Below, piece after piece: positions 20,457 to 33,183 of a DNA stretch of 64,000 bases (positions within the stretch are counted from its first letter, which is position 1; each line of letters starts with the position of its first letter). Origin of the DNA: Phaeotremella fagi (taxonomy: Eukaryota; Basidiomycota; Tremellomycetes; Tremellales; Phaeotremellaceae); assembly GCA_001599715.1 (NCBI GenBank), contig BCHU01000009.1, forward strand, positions 62,001 through 126,000, given 5' to 3'. The notes under the pieces are model-generated. The model had not been told where the DNA came from, made no database searches, and worked only from the letters and a program-made list of their open reading frames with translations. Made by a program: the position numbers and the translations under genes.

Positions 20457-23400
20457 CTACTCCTCCATCTCTTCATCAGAATCATCATCTTCATCAGAAC
20501 TTTCACCTTCAGCAACCTTCAAAGTTTCCAGATCAAAGTCTTGATCGGCGCCTAAAGAACCCATCGTCAAGTCAGTCAAAGTTTTCACAAGAGTTGAATT
20601 CGTCACGTACCAGCATAAGAATCACAAATCAAGAACAATTTCAAATCATGTGAACCCTCCGTCAAATTGAATTCCAACTTGGTCTCCAATTTAGCCTTAA
20701 CAGTGACTTTCTTGATAGCATAAAGAGCTTTGGATTTAGCGTCACCAACGACGATCCACCAAGAAACCATTTTTCGACCTGGATAAAGTGCCGCGTCTGC
20801 TATTTGATCGTCTGGGTTTTCAGCGTCAACTTCACGATCTAGGGTTACGGATAACGTTATTGAATCGTTTGATTTGAGGTCGTCTTTGTCTTCGATTTCG
20901 TAGGTTACTTCAATGTTTGGATAGGAGTTGACGAATTTGGCAACTCGGGCACTGGATGTTTCATTAGAATTTCCTTCCAACTCAAGATAACCTAACTTAC
21001 AGTTGCCTATCTGACATTTGAAGTAAATCGTTTCTCTCCTCATCCTCTAATTCCATGATATCATAAACACTATCTTTACCAGCAGCCTTGAAACGACCCA
21101 AAACATCGTGATCGAAATAAGGAACCTGTTTCAAGGGACTATCCCGATCCCAAACAGCCTGAACACACATTTGACTGAGATCCATAGCGCCCAAACAGTT
21201 CAAGAAAGATTTGGACGACATGACATCAACACAGGCTGATAACAATCCAGTGATCTTGGTCAAAATGTTTGATTGATCGATTTTGAGATCAGGAGGTAAG
21301 TTGAGTCTCGAGAAATGAGCTTGTAAAAGTAGATAGGTTTTGAAATAGGGTGAATTGTAATCGGCCTTGGCTACTTTGACTGGGACTCGATCGTAGATCC
21401 TTTCAAGTAAAGTCTCTTCGTGATGTCTAATCGGGACAGTTTCGAATTCATGAGCAGAAGAAACGATTTCAAGTAATCCTTTTAGTTTAGTTGTTTCTTT
21501 GATTGACGCCGAGAAAGTTTCGACGGTAACATAAGAAATGTAGTAGAAAGAAGCGATCATACCCAAGTTATTAGGTAGAGTATCCATTTCATCTAAACGT
21601 TAGCTCTCGTCCATCACCGGACCCACCTTGAACAATGATACAATCAGAAGCAACCAAGTCGTTCAAAGTGTTTTCGACCAATTCACTCAAATAATCAGCA
21701 ACATGAGTACTGGTAGTACCTTGGAGATTATAGAACTAAGCCAGTCAGTATAAATACTCCAAGAAAAGTCAATTAACCTACCCCAGGATTCTGAGTTAAT
21801 CTACGATAGAACCATGTCCAAGTACACCAATCCACCGCGTCCTGTTTATTCTCAATAGTCTTAGCCACGATCTCAGCGTTGAAATGATCATGCAGGAAAT
21901 TAGGTAAAGACGATTCGACAGGTAACGCTTCACTCAAGAATTTTTTAAAGAATTCTTTACGAGTTTGTTGAGTCATTAAGACGCATTTTGAGGAATTATC
22001 GATGGAGGGTCGACAAGCCCTACCCATCATTTGGAGGACGTCGGCAATGGCGTAGTCTACGTAACGATGTTCTTGGCCGTCGAAAGATTGGACTCCCATT
22101 ATGATTACCATGTAGGAGGTTACGGGGAGTGACCAAGCAGTGTCCTACTTGTTAGTTCTATTACAGCAATAAACTCACCTTCGAAGCGACCAACACTTTA
22201 ATCGCACCCTCAGCGAACAGAGCGGTAACAATACGTTTATCAATCTTGCTCAAAGCCTCATGATAGAATCCAATACCATAACGTAAAGTTTCAACCAAAT
22301 CCCTATCCTCGATCCTTTCCAAATGAGGTTCCAACTCATCCTTGTCAACATTGAGGAAACGATATTCATCCTCATCAGCCATGCAGTAACTCAAAATATC
22401 CGATGCGGTCAATTTACATTGTTTCCTCGAAGCGACAAAAGCGATTGTCGGTTTCGTATTGGCATGTTCGATCATGGCGAGATAAGCTGGTTTAGCCATT
22501 GATAACATGAGCGAAGGGAAATGTGGGACGTTGAACGATTGAACATGAACTTCCAGAGGTAGAGGTCTAGCCGATGGTGAAAAGTTGTAAACTGTCGATG
22601 AACTCGCTCCAATCCAATCTCCAAGATCACGAGCGTTGGCTAAAGAAACTGAACAAGCGACGATTCGGGTTGGATTTTTAGTGGTCGCAGAAACGAATCT
22701 GGTTCTTGAAACTATAACTTCGTAAGTTGAGCCGATATCACCACCGATGAGTTGAAGTTCATCAGCGATGAGGAGACCAATGTTCTGAACGTCCTTTCTA
22801 GTTTTCCAACGACGAGACAATAAATCCCATTGGGAAGGTGTACAAACAATGATATCAGCTTTACGCAGTAAAGCCAAATCAGCCGTTGATTCACCGGTAA
22901 GAGCGACGATTTCCTTGTTCAAAACTTCAAACTTTTCTTTCCATTCAGTAACCCTCATATCAACCATCTCTTGATAAGGTTCAATACAAACTGCTCTAGG
23001 TGGATCCCTCTTACTCCATAATCGAAGTAAAGCGAATTCAGCACAGATAGTCTTACCGGAACCAGTCGGAGCACCGATGAAAACGTTTTCGTCTGAACTG
23101 AAAAGAGCTTGGAATACTTGAGTTTGGATTTTATTGAAATGAGTGAAAGGATAGAGAGATTCGAAATCCTTGTTGTGAAGTGCGCTTACTGGTAGAGGTT
23201 GAAGATCGAGTAATTGGGTGTGTGGTGGATAAGCCTCGGGTCGAATTAAATGTTGGAAAGAAATTGGTAAACGAGTTTCAGACTGGATCCATCTATCTGA
23301 AATAACTGAAATGTAGTAATTCGGTGGGACGGGTTCATGAATCGGTACAGTGATGGTAACGTAATGTTCGTCTTGAGCGAATCTCTCCCGTAAAATGAAG

Positions 23401-26400
23401 GTATCATGGAACAAAATGATTTCACCATCTACGTCCTCGACCAAAATCCAGAAAGCCTGACTGGCACCGTGAATCTCCCTATCCCAAACGAAGTCAGGTG
23501 TAATAGTGACGTTAACCTTGAGTAAAGATCTCGTGAGAGGTAAAACATGAGCTTGTAAATCCAATCTAGGGAATTTATGAACGAGAGATTCGATATGTTG
23601 ACCAGATTTAGGCATTCCGATAAGTTCACCTAATTCAGCGGCGTCAAGATCGAAATATCGATACCAAGGGAATTCCTTTCTTTCGGCTTTGGTGATAATC
23701 TCTTGTCTGATTTTAGGGAATTGTCGTAGAGGTGACATTGATTTCCACATTCTTCTTTCAACCATTTTACAAAGATCCAAAGCGGCTCTCGTAGGTCCTG
23801 CCCAACCTTTCTTCAAACAGATCTCAAACATTGCACGTAAAATACGTCCTGCTGATTGTTGAACGAAAACCATGTCGGTGACGATATCGAATCCAGAGAG
23901 TTTGAGTTGAGAAATGTAGGTTTGGAGAAGAACGTTGACTTTGGAAATAGGTTCGTCGACACCTTCTTTAACGGGTATAGGAACTCTTTCGAGTAATTTA
24001 GCTAATTCCAATTTCTCCTCTTGTCTAACTGGGATCAATTTGAATTCGTTTGATAGAGCGAAAACTCTGAATAGATCGATAAGACTGAGATTAGGTTTGA
24101 GATGTTTGTTATAAGTAGCCATGGAAGTGTAGGTGACGTAGTAGTGTGAAGCGATTCTACCTAAATCTGTTGATTGGAACACACCAGATGCACGATCGTA
24201 TTTGACCAAACCACCTTTTTCAAGTAGGACAGCGGCTGAATGAATTAAATCCGCTCGTTTCTGTACCAAAGCTGCGTCACCTTCGAGATAATCTGCACCA
24301 ACATTGTAAAGAGCTGGAGAACCGAGCATTCGAACGTATCTAAAGTCAGCTTTGTTCCCTGACGTGAACTCACAGATAAGTATAACCTAACCACTGAACA
24401 CCTTCGTCTCTATTTCTAACATTACCCAAAACAATCTCTGCGTTCAAATTATCGACCATTCTAGAAACAAATTGACTCTCGATAGGAAGTTGTTGATTCA
24501 TCAAACTGGTGTAATACTGTAATTCACCATGGTTGGTGATGATAATACCTTCACCATAAGTATCGAATTGAGGTCGTCCAGCTCTACCAAGCATTTGGAG
24601 GACATCTTGAGGAGACAGTTCTGACCATTTACCTTTTTCAGGGTTGTAAACTTGAGTGCCCTTGATGATAACAGTGTGAGCGGGTAGATTAACACCCCAA
24701 GCTAAAGTCGCGGTACAAACTAAAACTTGAATATGACCTTCCAAGAAAAGTTCTTCGACTGTCGATCGATCCTCACGAGTCATACCGGCATGATGAATAC
24801 CGAAACCGAACGGTAACAAGTCACCCAAATTTCTATCTTTAGCGTTCCGAGCTTCTTCCTGTAAAATCTCCAAAGAAGCTCCAGATGGATTGAGGAATTG
24901 AGTAAGAGTTTCCTTTTCCATCGCAGTGTCTCTCAAGAATTTCGCAGTTTTAGCAGTTTCCTTTCTTGAATGAACGAAAACGATGGTCTGGGATTTTCCA
25001 GCTTGATTCAAAACTTTTTCATAACACACTTCGTTGACGACTTGGAATCTCTTGATAGCTTTCTTTTCAGTGACACCGATGAATTGCTGTTTCAATCCGA
25101 CAGGTCGATAGGAAGCGTCAAAGTAGAATAAACCTTTTTTGACGTCAACACGTAAGAACGCCGCTACATCCTTGTAATTTGGTAACGTAGCGGAAAGACC
25201 GATGACTCTGACTTCGTCGTGAGTTTGATCCATTTTACGTATAGTTCTGGCGAGGATAGATTCGAGTACGGGTCCACGATCGTCATGCAACAAATGAATT
25301 TCATCAACGATAATCAATCGAACTAGATTGGTGTAACTCGTGTCCGTGGATTTACGAGTGATAACATCGTATTTCTCAGGAGTGGTGACGATGATTTGAG
25401 TTTCGGCAATTTGTTGTTTGGTAAGTTGACTGTCACCAGTGAGTTCAGCGACTTTGATATCAAGAGCGGAGAATCTTTTACTGAAAGCTTGAACCTGTTC
25501 TTGAACCAAAGCTTTCATTGGTGAAACATAGATGATCTTGAAAGCGTCCCTATCGATGAAACCCGATTCATCACGGAATTTAGAGATCGCACGGAGCATG
25601 GCCAAAGCGGCACAATTGGTCTAAAGTCAGTCATGATCAGATGTTGGAACTCACCTTTCCAGCACCGGTCGGTGCACAGATCAACATTGGTTCATCGGTT
25701 TCGAAAGCGATTGGGAAAACTTTGGATTGAATGGTGTTGAGTCTGGTAGCGTTGACACTGGCGAAAACAGGATGTGTCCAATCAGGCATAGAAGCGACAG
25801 CGACAGCTTCACCTGGTACGACTTCACGTTTCTTGGGTTCAGGAACATGGATTTCCTCGTAACCTTTCATTTGACGTTTGAAAGAACCTTCAGGAAGTTT
25901 AACTTTTTTACGTGACATCAAATGTCCACCCTCTGTGAATATCAAACTATCGATATCGATAACTCGACGAGGTTGAGCGACAGATCCAGGGGCTAAAGTT
26001 GCTTTTGTGGGGACGACGATTTCGGTAGATTCAGTGTCTTGTTTACGATCACCTTTGAGTGAACGTAGAATCCATCCGACTCCCTTTTCACGCATCGCAA
26101 CTTCGATATCACGTTTTTCGTCTTCACTACTTCTAGCAAGTTTCGTACACCAAACGATAACTTCACGATTCCTCGTTAAGGTGGTGACCAGTTCGAAATT
26201 TTCGTAACTGAACATGTCGGCCAATGAATTTTCTAAATCTCTCAATTCAGCTTCTGATCCAAGTAGTTCTAACGCTCTTGATGTGAAATCAGATGATTGA
26301 ACTGGATCAGGGTATGATGCCGCTATTAATCTTTGGAGCCAGAAACCGTCGACTTCGTGTGGTGAAACCTTGTCCGATTTAGCTTTGGTTTTAGTGGTTT

Positions 26401-27257
26401 CTTTGCCTAGTATCAAAGCGTCGTCTTCGTCCATTGGTTCAGCTTCGTCATCGTCGTCCTCCTCTTCCTCTTCATCATCTTCATCCTCATCTTCGTCCTC
26501 TGAATCTCTAGCCTTGACTTCGAAATTGTCACCATCCTCGTCGTCGTCATCGTCCTCGAACAAAACTGCGACCCCTTCAGCATCAACAGCACGTTCCCTA
26601 TCATCCCCAGCAGGAGCTTCTTCCTCTTCTCCATAATCGGTAACCTTCTTTCCTAGATTAACAATTTGATTCCACATTTCTTCAGCGACCGAACCACCAA
26701 GAACTTCTTCGACGTCTTTACGTTTATCGAATTCCTTCAGATCATCTGATTTAAGAGTCTCCAAAACAGCGTCGGTAGCTGATCGAACGACTTCCTGAGT
26801 TTGATCACCTAAAGTACTATGAATGAGACTCAACAAGAGTTCATAGATATCTCTAGTCTCCGCTGTTCGAGGTCTATAACGTAAACCCTCCATTTGCTGA
26901 ACACTCTCCAAAACATCTGCAGCACCGAATCTAGCGTTTGTAGTTTCTTGAGCTCGTCTGATTGATTTTTCAACAGCGTCAGCAGAGTTCAACAACGCTT
27001 TAGCCTTTTTCTTTTCGAGATCTTTAGGTGCTTCTCTGGTAACTCTTGAACCCATTTCTTTGACTGAGATACGACCAACGAGAGATTCAGCAGTTCCGGT
27101 GGGTTCGTTGTCACGACGAACAGAGCGGTCTGAAAGGTTGTGGAGTGATCAGATGTGATTGCCACTGGGGGGAAAGGGGTGACTTACCTTGGTTAACAAC
27201 CAGCCTACTCATCGCCCCATAGTTGAACTCTGACAAATCTCTTTTTTGACCCGACAT
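20457..27257 (-). CDS. BRR2: U5 snRNP RNA helicase BRR2 (SNRNP200)
   Basis: Ski2-like helicase that unwinds U4/U6 to activate the spliceosome. Start at 27257-27255, stop at 20459-20457. There are about nine exons with introns of only 34-58 nt; examples read in full are 27187-27130, 25654-25621, 24373-24340, 22178-22145 and 21781-21736. The product is about 2170 residues, the normal length. The N-terminus matches Brr2 ([14 protein letters not shown], and further on FNY and ITDY-like motifs) and contains long acidic runs at about 430-500 in place of the usual linker. The first cassette has [51 protein letters not shown] and [12 protein letters not shown], all intact. The second cassette has APTGSGK but ADELQL in place of DExH and GRACRPS, as in other Brr2 proteins where cassette 2 is regulatory. 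Two Sec63 units follow, and the tail is Glu/Asp-rich. Confidence 0.95.
26413..26640 (-). repeat. Acidic low-complexity coding tract in BRR2
   Basis: Reiterated GAR/GAY codons encode nearly continuous Asp/Glu runs ([12 protein letters not shown], then [20 protein letters not shown]). The opposite strand reads as poly-Ser, which creates a false open frame. Confidence 0.8.
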
Positions 27258-28243
27258 GTTGAGGTGGAGGTGGATGGGTTAAGGAGGGGAGGGGGAGGGA
27301 TGGTTGGATGGATTAGATGATTGATATCGAAATCGATTCTCTCGATCCCAATTTTTTTTTTCTCCTGAAGGAAGAGATAGGTGATGAAATGGATAAGTGG
27401 GGCGTAGCAGAGCTGTCCACTGTAAATGTCGACCTGATGCTCTGTCTACCAGAGGGGGAATGAGAAAGACGAAAGAGAGAAGAAGGATAAAAAGAAAGAA
27501 TAGAACAAGATGTAAGAAATGTAAGAAATTGATGTTCAACGACACACGTTAAAACGCCTTGAATTTCCGATGAATTTTGAGGGAAATCTAAGGGCCAACC
27601 ACGTGGTGTGAGATCTTTATTACTGATTATAGTAATTCTACCTCCCAGTTTTCTCCTTTTTCCCTTAAAATTTTCCCTTTGTGTTTTTGAGTAGATTTGT
27701 TGTGAAAGAGAGAAAAGAGGAGGTTACATTTATTCACTTTTATTCACTTTTTATCTCTTTTTCTTCATTCTCACTTTCGCTTTTCAATATCATCCAGCAA
27801 TAGTTATATCACTCATAAGTCTTCAAAAGTAGTCCCCAACTACCATCCTACGATTCACTCCCCAAAACACACTGGACTACACCTTTCGAATCATACTAAA
27901 CTCGCCACCATTCACTTTCCATGGCACGTCTTTAAATATTCAATTCACTCCTTACACATCAATCTATAACACTGTGAGTCATTCATCTTTTCATTGTATC
28001 ATACACTACAGTACATGAAACTGTTCCAACGGTTCCTTCAATCAATACCTCACCTTCGTCATATACTAACACCACACAGTCTACAACCGCAACATCGAAC
28101 CCATGATATCTCTGTAAGGCCCTTTGCCTCTAGCGCTCCCTGTCAAAGACCCATCGCTCATTCAATAAAAAAGACTTTATAGACCGTTACGAACCCTTTC
28201 TTAAAACTCAGACTATCCAAGAAGGAGTAAGGGAGAAACGCGT
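27258..28243. promoter_or_regulatory. Divergent promoter of BRR2 and the SET3-type gene, with spliced leader and uORF
   Basis: This 986-bp interval separates two divergent start codons. Next to BRR2 it is purine-rich. The half nearest the SET gene holds TCACTTTTTATCTCTTTTTC-type pyrimidine tracts (27720-27790). A plausible 5' UTR intron (GTGAGT at 27974 to ACTACAG at 28011) is followed by an upstream open frame of 56 codons (28015-28182) that ends 61 nt before the main start codon. Confidence 0.5.
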
Positions 28244-31200
28244 ATGTCAACAACACAAAGAACCAAAACTAAGTCAACAGTATCAATCAACATGAATCCC
28301 AATCCACCCTACACCGTTGAAGTCAATCTAGACGGATCGATAGTCGTCCCGCCACCACACAGTCATCTCAACCCCTCCAGTCCTCTTAAACCTGCTGATA
28401 GCGTTTTGGAAGTTGAGAAAGTTTTATCTGAAGATACACCAATTGAGACTCGAGAATCGATATCGACTGAACGAGGACGCGTTGAAATGGATCCAGTTCA
28501 AGTTGAGAAGATTGAGAATCATGGGGGAACAGAAGAGGTGGAAACGGTGGAGTCAAAGGATCCAGTTCAATCGATTGATTTAGCAACGACAACGGAGGAA
28601 TCTGTGACCGTCGAGATACAAGCAGACACCACTACCATCGACGAAAACGCCATCACGAATTCAATCGCATCTCAAGAGATTGCTAATCTTTTGGGTATAT
28701 CGACATCTACTCAACCCGAGCATCCAGTCGAAGTTCCAGTTGATCAACCTATTCGTCCACCCTCACCCCCAACCACCACCACCAACCCTCTCCCCACAAC
28801 CGAGACAATCACCCCTCCAATCGAAATCGAATCCCAACCCGCGCCTCAACCCAAACCCAAACCCAAACGTAAAAGAAACGCAACGGCTGGACCATCACGT
28901 CGAGCGTCTGATCAAACAGCCGTACCTGATCATTACTTGGGTGAGGATAATCAAATCATTCGATGTATCTGTGGTATAATAGAAGATGATGGGTTCACGA
29001 TTCAATGTGGTATCTGTGGAGCATGGGAACACGCTCTTTGTTTTGGATACACCAACGAAAGTCAAATTCCCGAAGTGTACTTGTGTGAAATATGTGAACC
29101 AAGACCGTTCGATGCTCAGGCGTCTAAAATCAGGTTATTACGTCGATTCGGTTATTCACTTCAATCATGGGACGATGAGAAGACTCTGGAAGCAGTCGAA
29201 GACCCCGACGACGAATTTAATAGGTTGAAAAGAGGGAAATCGAAACGCCCAAGAACTGAAAGTCTGGCTGATGGGGATGATCGGGATGATTCGAGTGTTA
29301 TCGCAGCTAGAGAATCGAGTCCGATTACGATGGCACCTCCGATTGGGAAACCTAAAAGAAAGAGTGGACCTGGACCAAAACCGAAACCTAGATCCAATGA
29401 TCAATCGAATTCAGTCAACATAGGTGGCTTCAAAGAACCACTCCCACCTCCACCTTTATTAGTTCAACAGCAACCACTTCAACAGAATCAATCTGATGTC
29501 AACGAAGATTATTTCAAAATCGATCCTTGGGAATTGGAGTATACGCCGATAAAAGAAAACGTCGTCAGGGGTCTATCAGCTCGAAAGATTTTATCTGGTT
29601 TCTATAAAGAATGGGTTGAAGATGGTAACGAGATTCCAAAGGATACATCCAAAAGGGACAGAACTATTCAAGATGAATCTGGATTACCTTCACCTACCGA
29701 ACCTGGATCAACAATTGGGTTATCACCTGACGATTTCTTATCACCACCCGATTTCTCAATTCTAGCCCCACCCATTCCACCTGTAACGATAACCAATCAA
29801 GACCTCAGTTCAATTCAAGCATCAATAAGAATAAAGTCGATCAACGCAACATCAAGTTTTTTACCTCTAGATTATGTCGAACAGAATTCACAGAACGGTA
29901 TCTACAGTCGACCATCGATCTATGGATGTTTCTCGGATGAATTCTTAGACGAAGGAGCGTTCATTGGAGATTACAAGGGAGAAATCATGGATTCCGAATC
30001 GTACAGACACGATCCGATCAATCAATATGCAGGTCTTGGAATCCCGAAACCATTCGTTCGTAGTGTAGGACCACCGATCAATCTGATAATCGATAGTAGA
30101 GGTTACGGGAGTGAATTGAGATACATCAGGAACGGTTGTCATCCGAATTCAGTCATCAGACCGTTCCTACATAAACGGAATGAACACGATCATTTTCCTA
30201 AATTGAAATTCGGTGTTTTCGCTTCAAGATCGATCAATAAAAAAGAAGAAATAGTCCTAGGTTGGGAATGGGATGATCAGCATGTTATCCATTCACTGAA
30301 ATCGTTGATTGAATTCGGTCACATTAATGGTAACAACCAATCGACAACGATTTCGATGATAATCGAAAAATCATCTTCAGTCATCACTCATTTGTTGGGT
30401 ACATTCTCGTCATGCGCTTGTGTCGTTAACAGTAATTGTGCTATCATACAACTATGTCGATTGATCGAAGGGAAACCGTTTCTTCAAAGGGGACCAGGTC
30501 CAGTTCCGAATCCAACATCACATGGACCAGGTCGTAAACCCAAGAAACCTGATATGGGTAAATTGATCGGCGCTGTACGAGGATGGAGAAGAAGGGAGAT
30601 TGAGATTCAACAATCGAAAAGATTTTCTACACCCGATGGATTCTCTGTTGGGACTGGGTTTATTGCGAATGCTAGGATATCTTCTCCTCAGTCGATAGAC
30701 GCTCATGGTGATTGGGCCGATGACGACGACGTCGACGTCGAGATGGAACATGAACCGGTCGAGCAGAAACATGAAATCGTGGTTAATCTCAATGAATCGA
30801 TACCACCTCCAAAGACTATTGAGATCATGTCACCGGTGACTGTTTCAGTTTCACCCAAAAATTCGTTGAAAAGAAATACGTCTTCTTCGTCTTTATCATC
30901 AGCTGCGTCGGCTTCGGCTACACCTTCTGTTCCATCAGCTTCATCGAGACAAGACGATGATGGTGATCTGTCAGATGCTACCACTGCTACGATCAGTAAA
31001 TCAGTGTTTTCAGATAGTGAGAGTGAAGATGGTGATACCCGTATGGGTCGGGGTGAATCTGAACTTGACGGGGGTGACTCGAACGATGAAGATGAAGAAG
31101 TTTACCAATCAAGTTTCAAGTCGAGAAACCACAGACGTAGGGTTTTATCGCCTGTTCAAGTGACGATCACGAAGTCGAAACCCAATAAACAATCTTCACC

Positions 31201-32674
31201 CGCTTTAACCACTAAATCGGCGAAATCTGAATCATCAGTTAAATCCAAATCGAAGCCTGCTAAACCGAAAGCAGAGGTTGTTGTCAAAGTCACTAAACAG
31301 AAATTGGTCAAGGAACCTAAAGTCAAGGAGAAGAAGATTAAAGCTGATCGATTGATCAGTAAGAAGGATATTGCTGATGGTCGGAAGAGTCAGACACCTC
31401 AGAGGGGTGGTAGGAAACGGATCATCACGTCTGAAGATGAAGATGAAGGTGAGGGTGAGGTCGACGGTGGAAATGGGACTGGAACTGGGGACGTGAAAGT
31501 TGGAACGGACGTTGGAGAGGTTGAAGGAACAGAAATCAATTCCAAACCCGATATCCCAGAAAAGGAATCTACACCCCGAGAACCAACTCCACCACCGAAA
31601 AACCCAACACCTCCACCGAAAGAACCTACACCCCCACCACCGAAGAAAGTTTCTTTCGCCGAATGGATGAAATTGAGGAAAGAATCGCAACCTGGTCCAA
31701 TCGTTTCTGGATCCGGATCCACCCCAGAAACCAAGGAGAAGGAAAAGGACGAGTTTGTGATTCCAGGATTCTCACCTCAGAAACCGTCTCCTCAGAAATT
31801 AGCCAATCATCTACCAACTCCAACCCCAACGTCAACTTTGGAGGAGACATCCCCGAAATCCAAGAATTCAACTTTGAACCTCAATTTGAATTTATACGAA
31901 CACCTACCAACTTCACGTTCGGTTTCACAACCGAGTATGGGATTAGGTCTGACTTCAACGCCAACATCGATTTATCCGAATGGGTATCCGTTTACACCGA
32001 CACCAGCTGAATCACCACGTACCTCGAGCAGTTATACCCCTCGAACGAGTTTCGGTGCGGGATCGAGCAGTACGATAGATTACTTTGGTCAAACACAGTC
32101 GTCGATACCGGTACCCGTTCCGGTCCCAGTCCAAACCCCAACACCTAGTAGTGCCTACGTCCCAAGAAACACTAGTGGTAGTTATGTACCTCGACAATCT
32201 GATAGTTTCGGCTCTATGGGGATAACATCGAATATCGGTTTAAATCCAAATCCAACTCCAATTCCAATTTCCACACCTACACCCAGTCTATCCTTATCCG
32301 ACCATTATCAACGACAATCACCCCTGAAACCCCAAATCCCAGGTCTAACCACCCTATCCAATTCACCAGCGACAACCCCACTCCCACCTCCAGCACAAAG
32401 AGAACCTCCTCCTCACACCATAACCCCAAATAAACCATTACCGACAGGACCCAAAGTCCCACCCAAAGGTCCACGTTCATCTTGGGAATCAAGTGCAGTA
32501 GTAGTCCCAGCTGGAGGTGGACATATCGAAAGAGAAAGAGATGATGGGACACCTAGGGAACGTGAGAATTTCATTCCGGGACCGAGGTATAGTGGGGCGT
32601 TTAGAGGTGCTGGTGGAGGTTATGATCGGGGATTTTATAGAGGGAGAGGAAGGGGGTTTAGAGGGAGGGGTTGA
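28244..32674 (+). CDS. SET3: PHD finger plus SET domain protein, SET3 type
   Basis: Chromatin protein expected to act as the scaffold of a Set3-type histone deacetylase complex that reads H3K4 methylation. Single uninterrupted exon, 1476 residues, which is unusual in this intron-rich segment. Residues 238-285 form a PHD finger (RCICGIIEDDGFTIQCGICG, WEHALCFG, YLCEIC) with the C4HC3 ligands in place. Residues about 540-685 form a SET domain (IYGCFSDEFLDEGAFIGDY, ELRYIRNGCHPNS, FGVFASRSINKKEEI, GWEW). Where active methyltransferases have RF.NHSC.PN this protein has RYIRNGCHPN, the Set3/MLL5-like variant thought to lack normal catalysis. The C-terminal half is disordered: acidic/Ser tracts, Lys-rich AT-hook-like RGGRKR, PTPPPK repeats and a final RGG box (RGRGRGFRGRG) typical of RNA binding. 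The symbol rests on domain order only. Confidence 0.75.
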   Translation: MSTTQRTKTKSTVSINMNPNPPYTVEVNLDGSIVVPPPHSHLNPSSPLKPADSVLEVEKVLSEDTPIETRESISTERGRVEMDPVQVEKIENHGGTEEVETVESKDPVQSIDLATTTEESVTVEIQADTTTIDENAITNSIASQEIANLLGISTSTQPEHPVEVPVDQPIRPPSPPTTTTNPLPTTETITPPIEIESQPAPQPKPKPKRKRNATAGPSRRASDQTAVPDHYLGEDNQIIRCICGIIEDDGFTIQCGICGAWEHALCFGYTNESQIPEVYLCEICEPRPFDAQASKIRLLRRFGYSLQSWDDEKTLEAVEDPDDEFNRLKRGKSKRPRTESLADGDDRDDSSVIAARESSPITMAPPIGKPKRKSGPGPKPKPRSNDQSNSVNIGGFKEPLPPPPLLVQQQPLQQNQSDVNEDYFKIDPWELEYTPIKENVVRGLSARKILSGFYKEWVEDGNEIPKDTSKRDRTIQDESGLPSPTEPGSTIGLSPDDFLSPPDFSILAPPIPPVTITNQDLSSIQASIRIKSINATSSFLPLDYVEQNSQNGIYSRPSIYGCFSDEFLDEGAFIGDYKGEIMDSESYRHDPINQYAGLGIPKPFVRSVGPPINLIIDSRGYGSELRYIRNGCHPNSVIRPFLHKRNEHDHFPKLKFGVFASRSINKKEEIVLGWEWDDQHVIHSLKSLIEFGHINGNNQSTTISMIIEKSSSVITHLLGTFSSCACVVNSNCAIIQLCRLIEGKPFLQRGPGPVPNPTSHGPGRKPKKPDMGKLIGAVRGWRRREIEIQQSKRFSTPDGFSVGTGFIANARISSPQSIDAHGDWADDDDVDVEMEHEPVEQKHEIVVNLNESIPPPKTIEIMSPVTVSVSPKNSLKRNTSSSSLSSAASASATPSVPSASSRQDDDGDLSDATTATISKSVFSDSESEDGDTRMGRGESELDGGDSNDEDEEVYQSSFKSRNHRRRVLSPVQVTITKSKPNKQSSPALTTKSAKSESSVKSKSKPAKPKAEVVVKVTKQKLVKEPKVKEKKIKADRLISKKDIADGRKSQTPQRGGRKRIITSEDEDEGEGEVDGGNGTGTGDVKVGTDVGEVEGTEINSKPDIPEKESTPREPTPPPKNPTPPPKEPTPPPPKKVSFAEWMKLRKESQPGPIVSGSGSTPETKEKEKDEFVIPGFSPQKPSPQKLANHLPTPTPTSTLEETSPKSKNSTLNLNLNLYEHLPTSRSVSQPSMGLGLTSTPTSIYPNGYPFTPTPAESPRTSSSYTPRTSFGAGSSSTIDYFGQTQSSIPVPVPVPVQTPTPSSAYVPRNTSGSYVPRQSDSFGSMGITSNIGLNPNPTPIPISTPTPSLSLSDHYQRQSPLKPQIPGLTTLSNSPATTPLPPPAQREPPPHTITPNKPLPTGPKVPPKGPRSSWESSAVVVPAGGGHIERERDDGTPRERENFIPGPRYSGAFRGAGGGYDRGFYRGRGRGFRGRG

Positions 32675-33183
32675 GTTTAGGGGATGTTATGTATTTATGT
32701 TACATGTTTTTTTCATTTGATTTGGTTGGTACGGATTTCTTAGTTGCCTCATTGAGATATTCTCGCTTCTTATGTACACCATTCGAGTAACTCTCCAGGC
32801 CTTAAACAACCACCAAGCCTTAACCTGCTCCAAAATGTCAGTATCCTCGCAACAATGGGAAAAAGAAAATGAAACATTCCCTATCCCTAAATTGATGTGC
32901 ATGATGAAATGTGCATGATATGAGTCTTTTCACGATTGCCTAATTGTACTGTACTGTACCTAATTTAACCTAAAAAAATGAGAAAATGAAAATGAAAATG
33001 AAGAAAAACGAAAAATGAAGGAAATCGCGACCATGTAAATCAGAATAAACATTTGGATATTGGGAGGTTGAGAAGACTGGTATAGAGCTTGATTGTTGTA
33101 AAAAAATGGAATGACATGATAGGGATGATTCTCTATTCTCCACCTAGCGTCAGCTTGGTCCTCCTCCTCCCAAACATTTACTT
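32675..33183. other. Convergent intergenic region, 3' UTRs
   Basis: This 509-bp gap lies between the stops of the SET gene and the E2 gene. It contains an A-rich AAAATGAGAAAATGAAAATG-type run (32973-33020). No gene seen. Confidence 0.45.

Noticed and set aside
26370..26636. Plus-strand poly-Ser frame
   Set aside because: Antisense shadow of the Asp/Glu run in BRR2.
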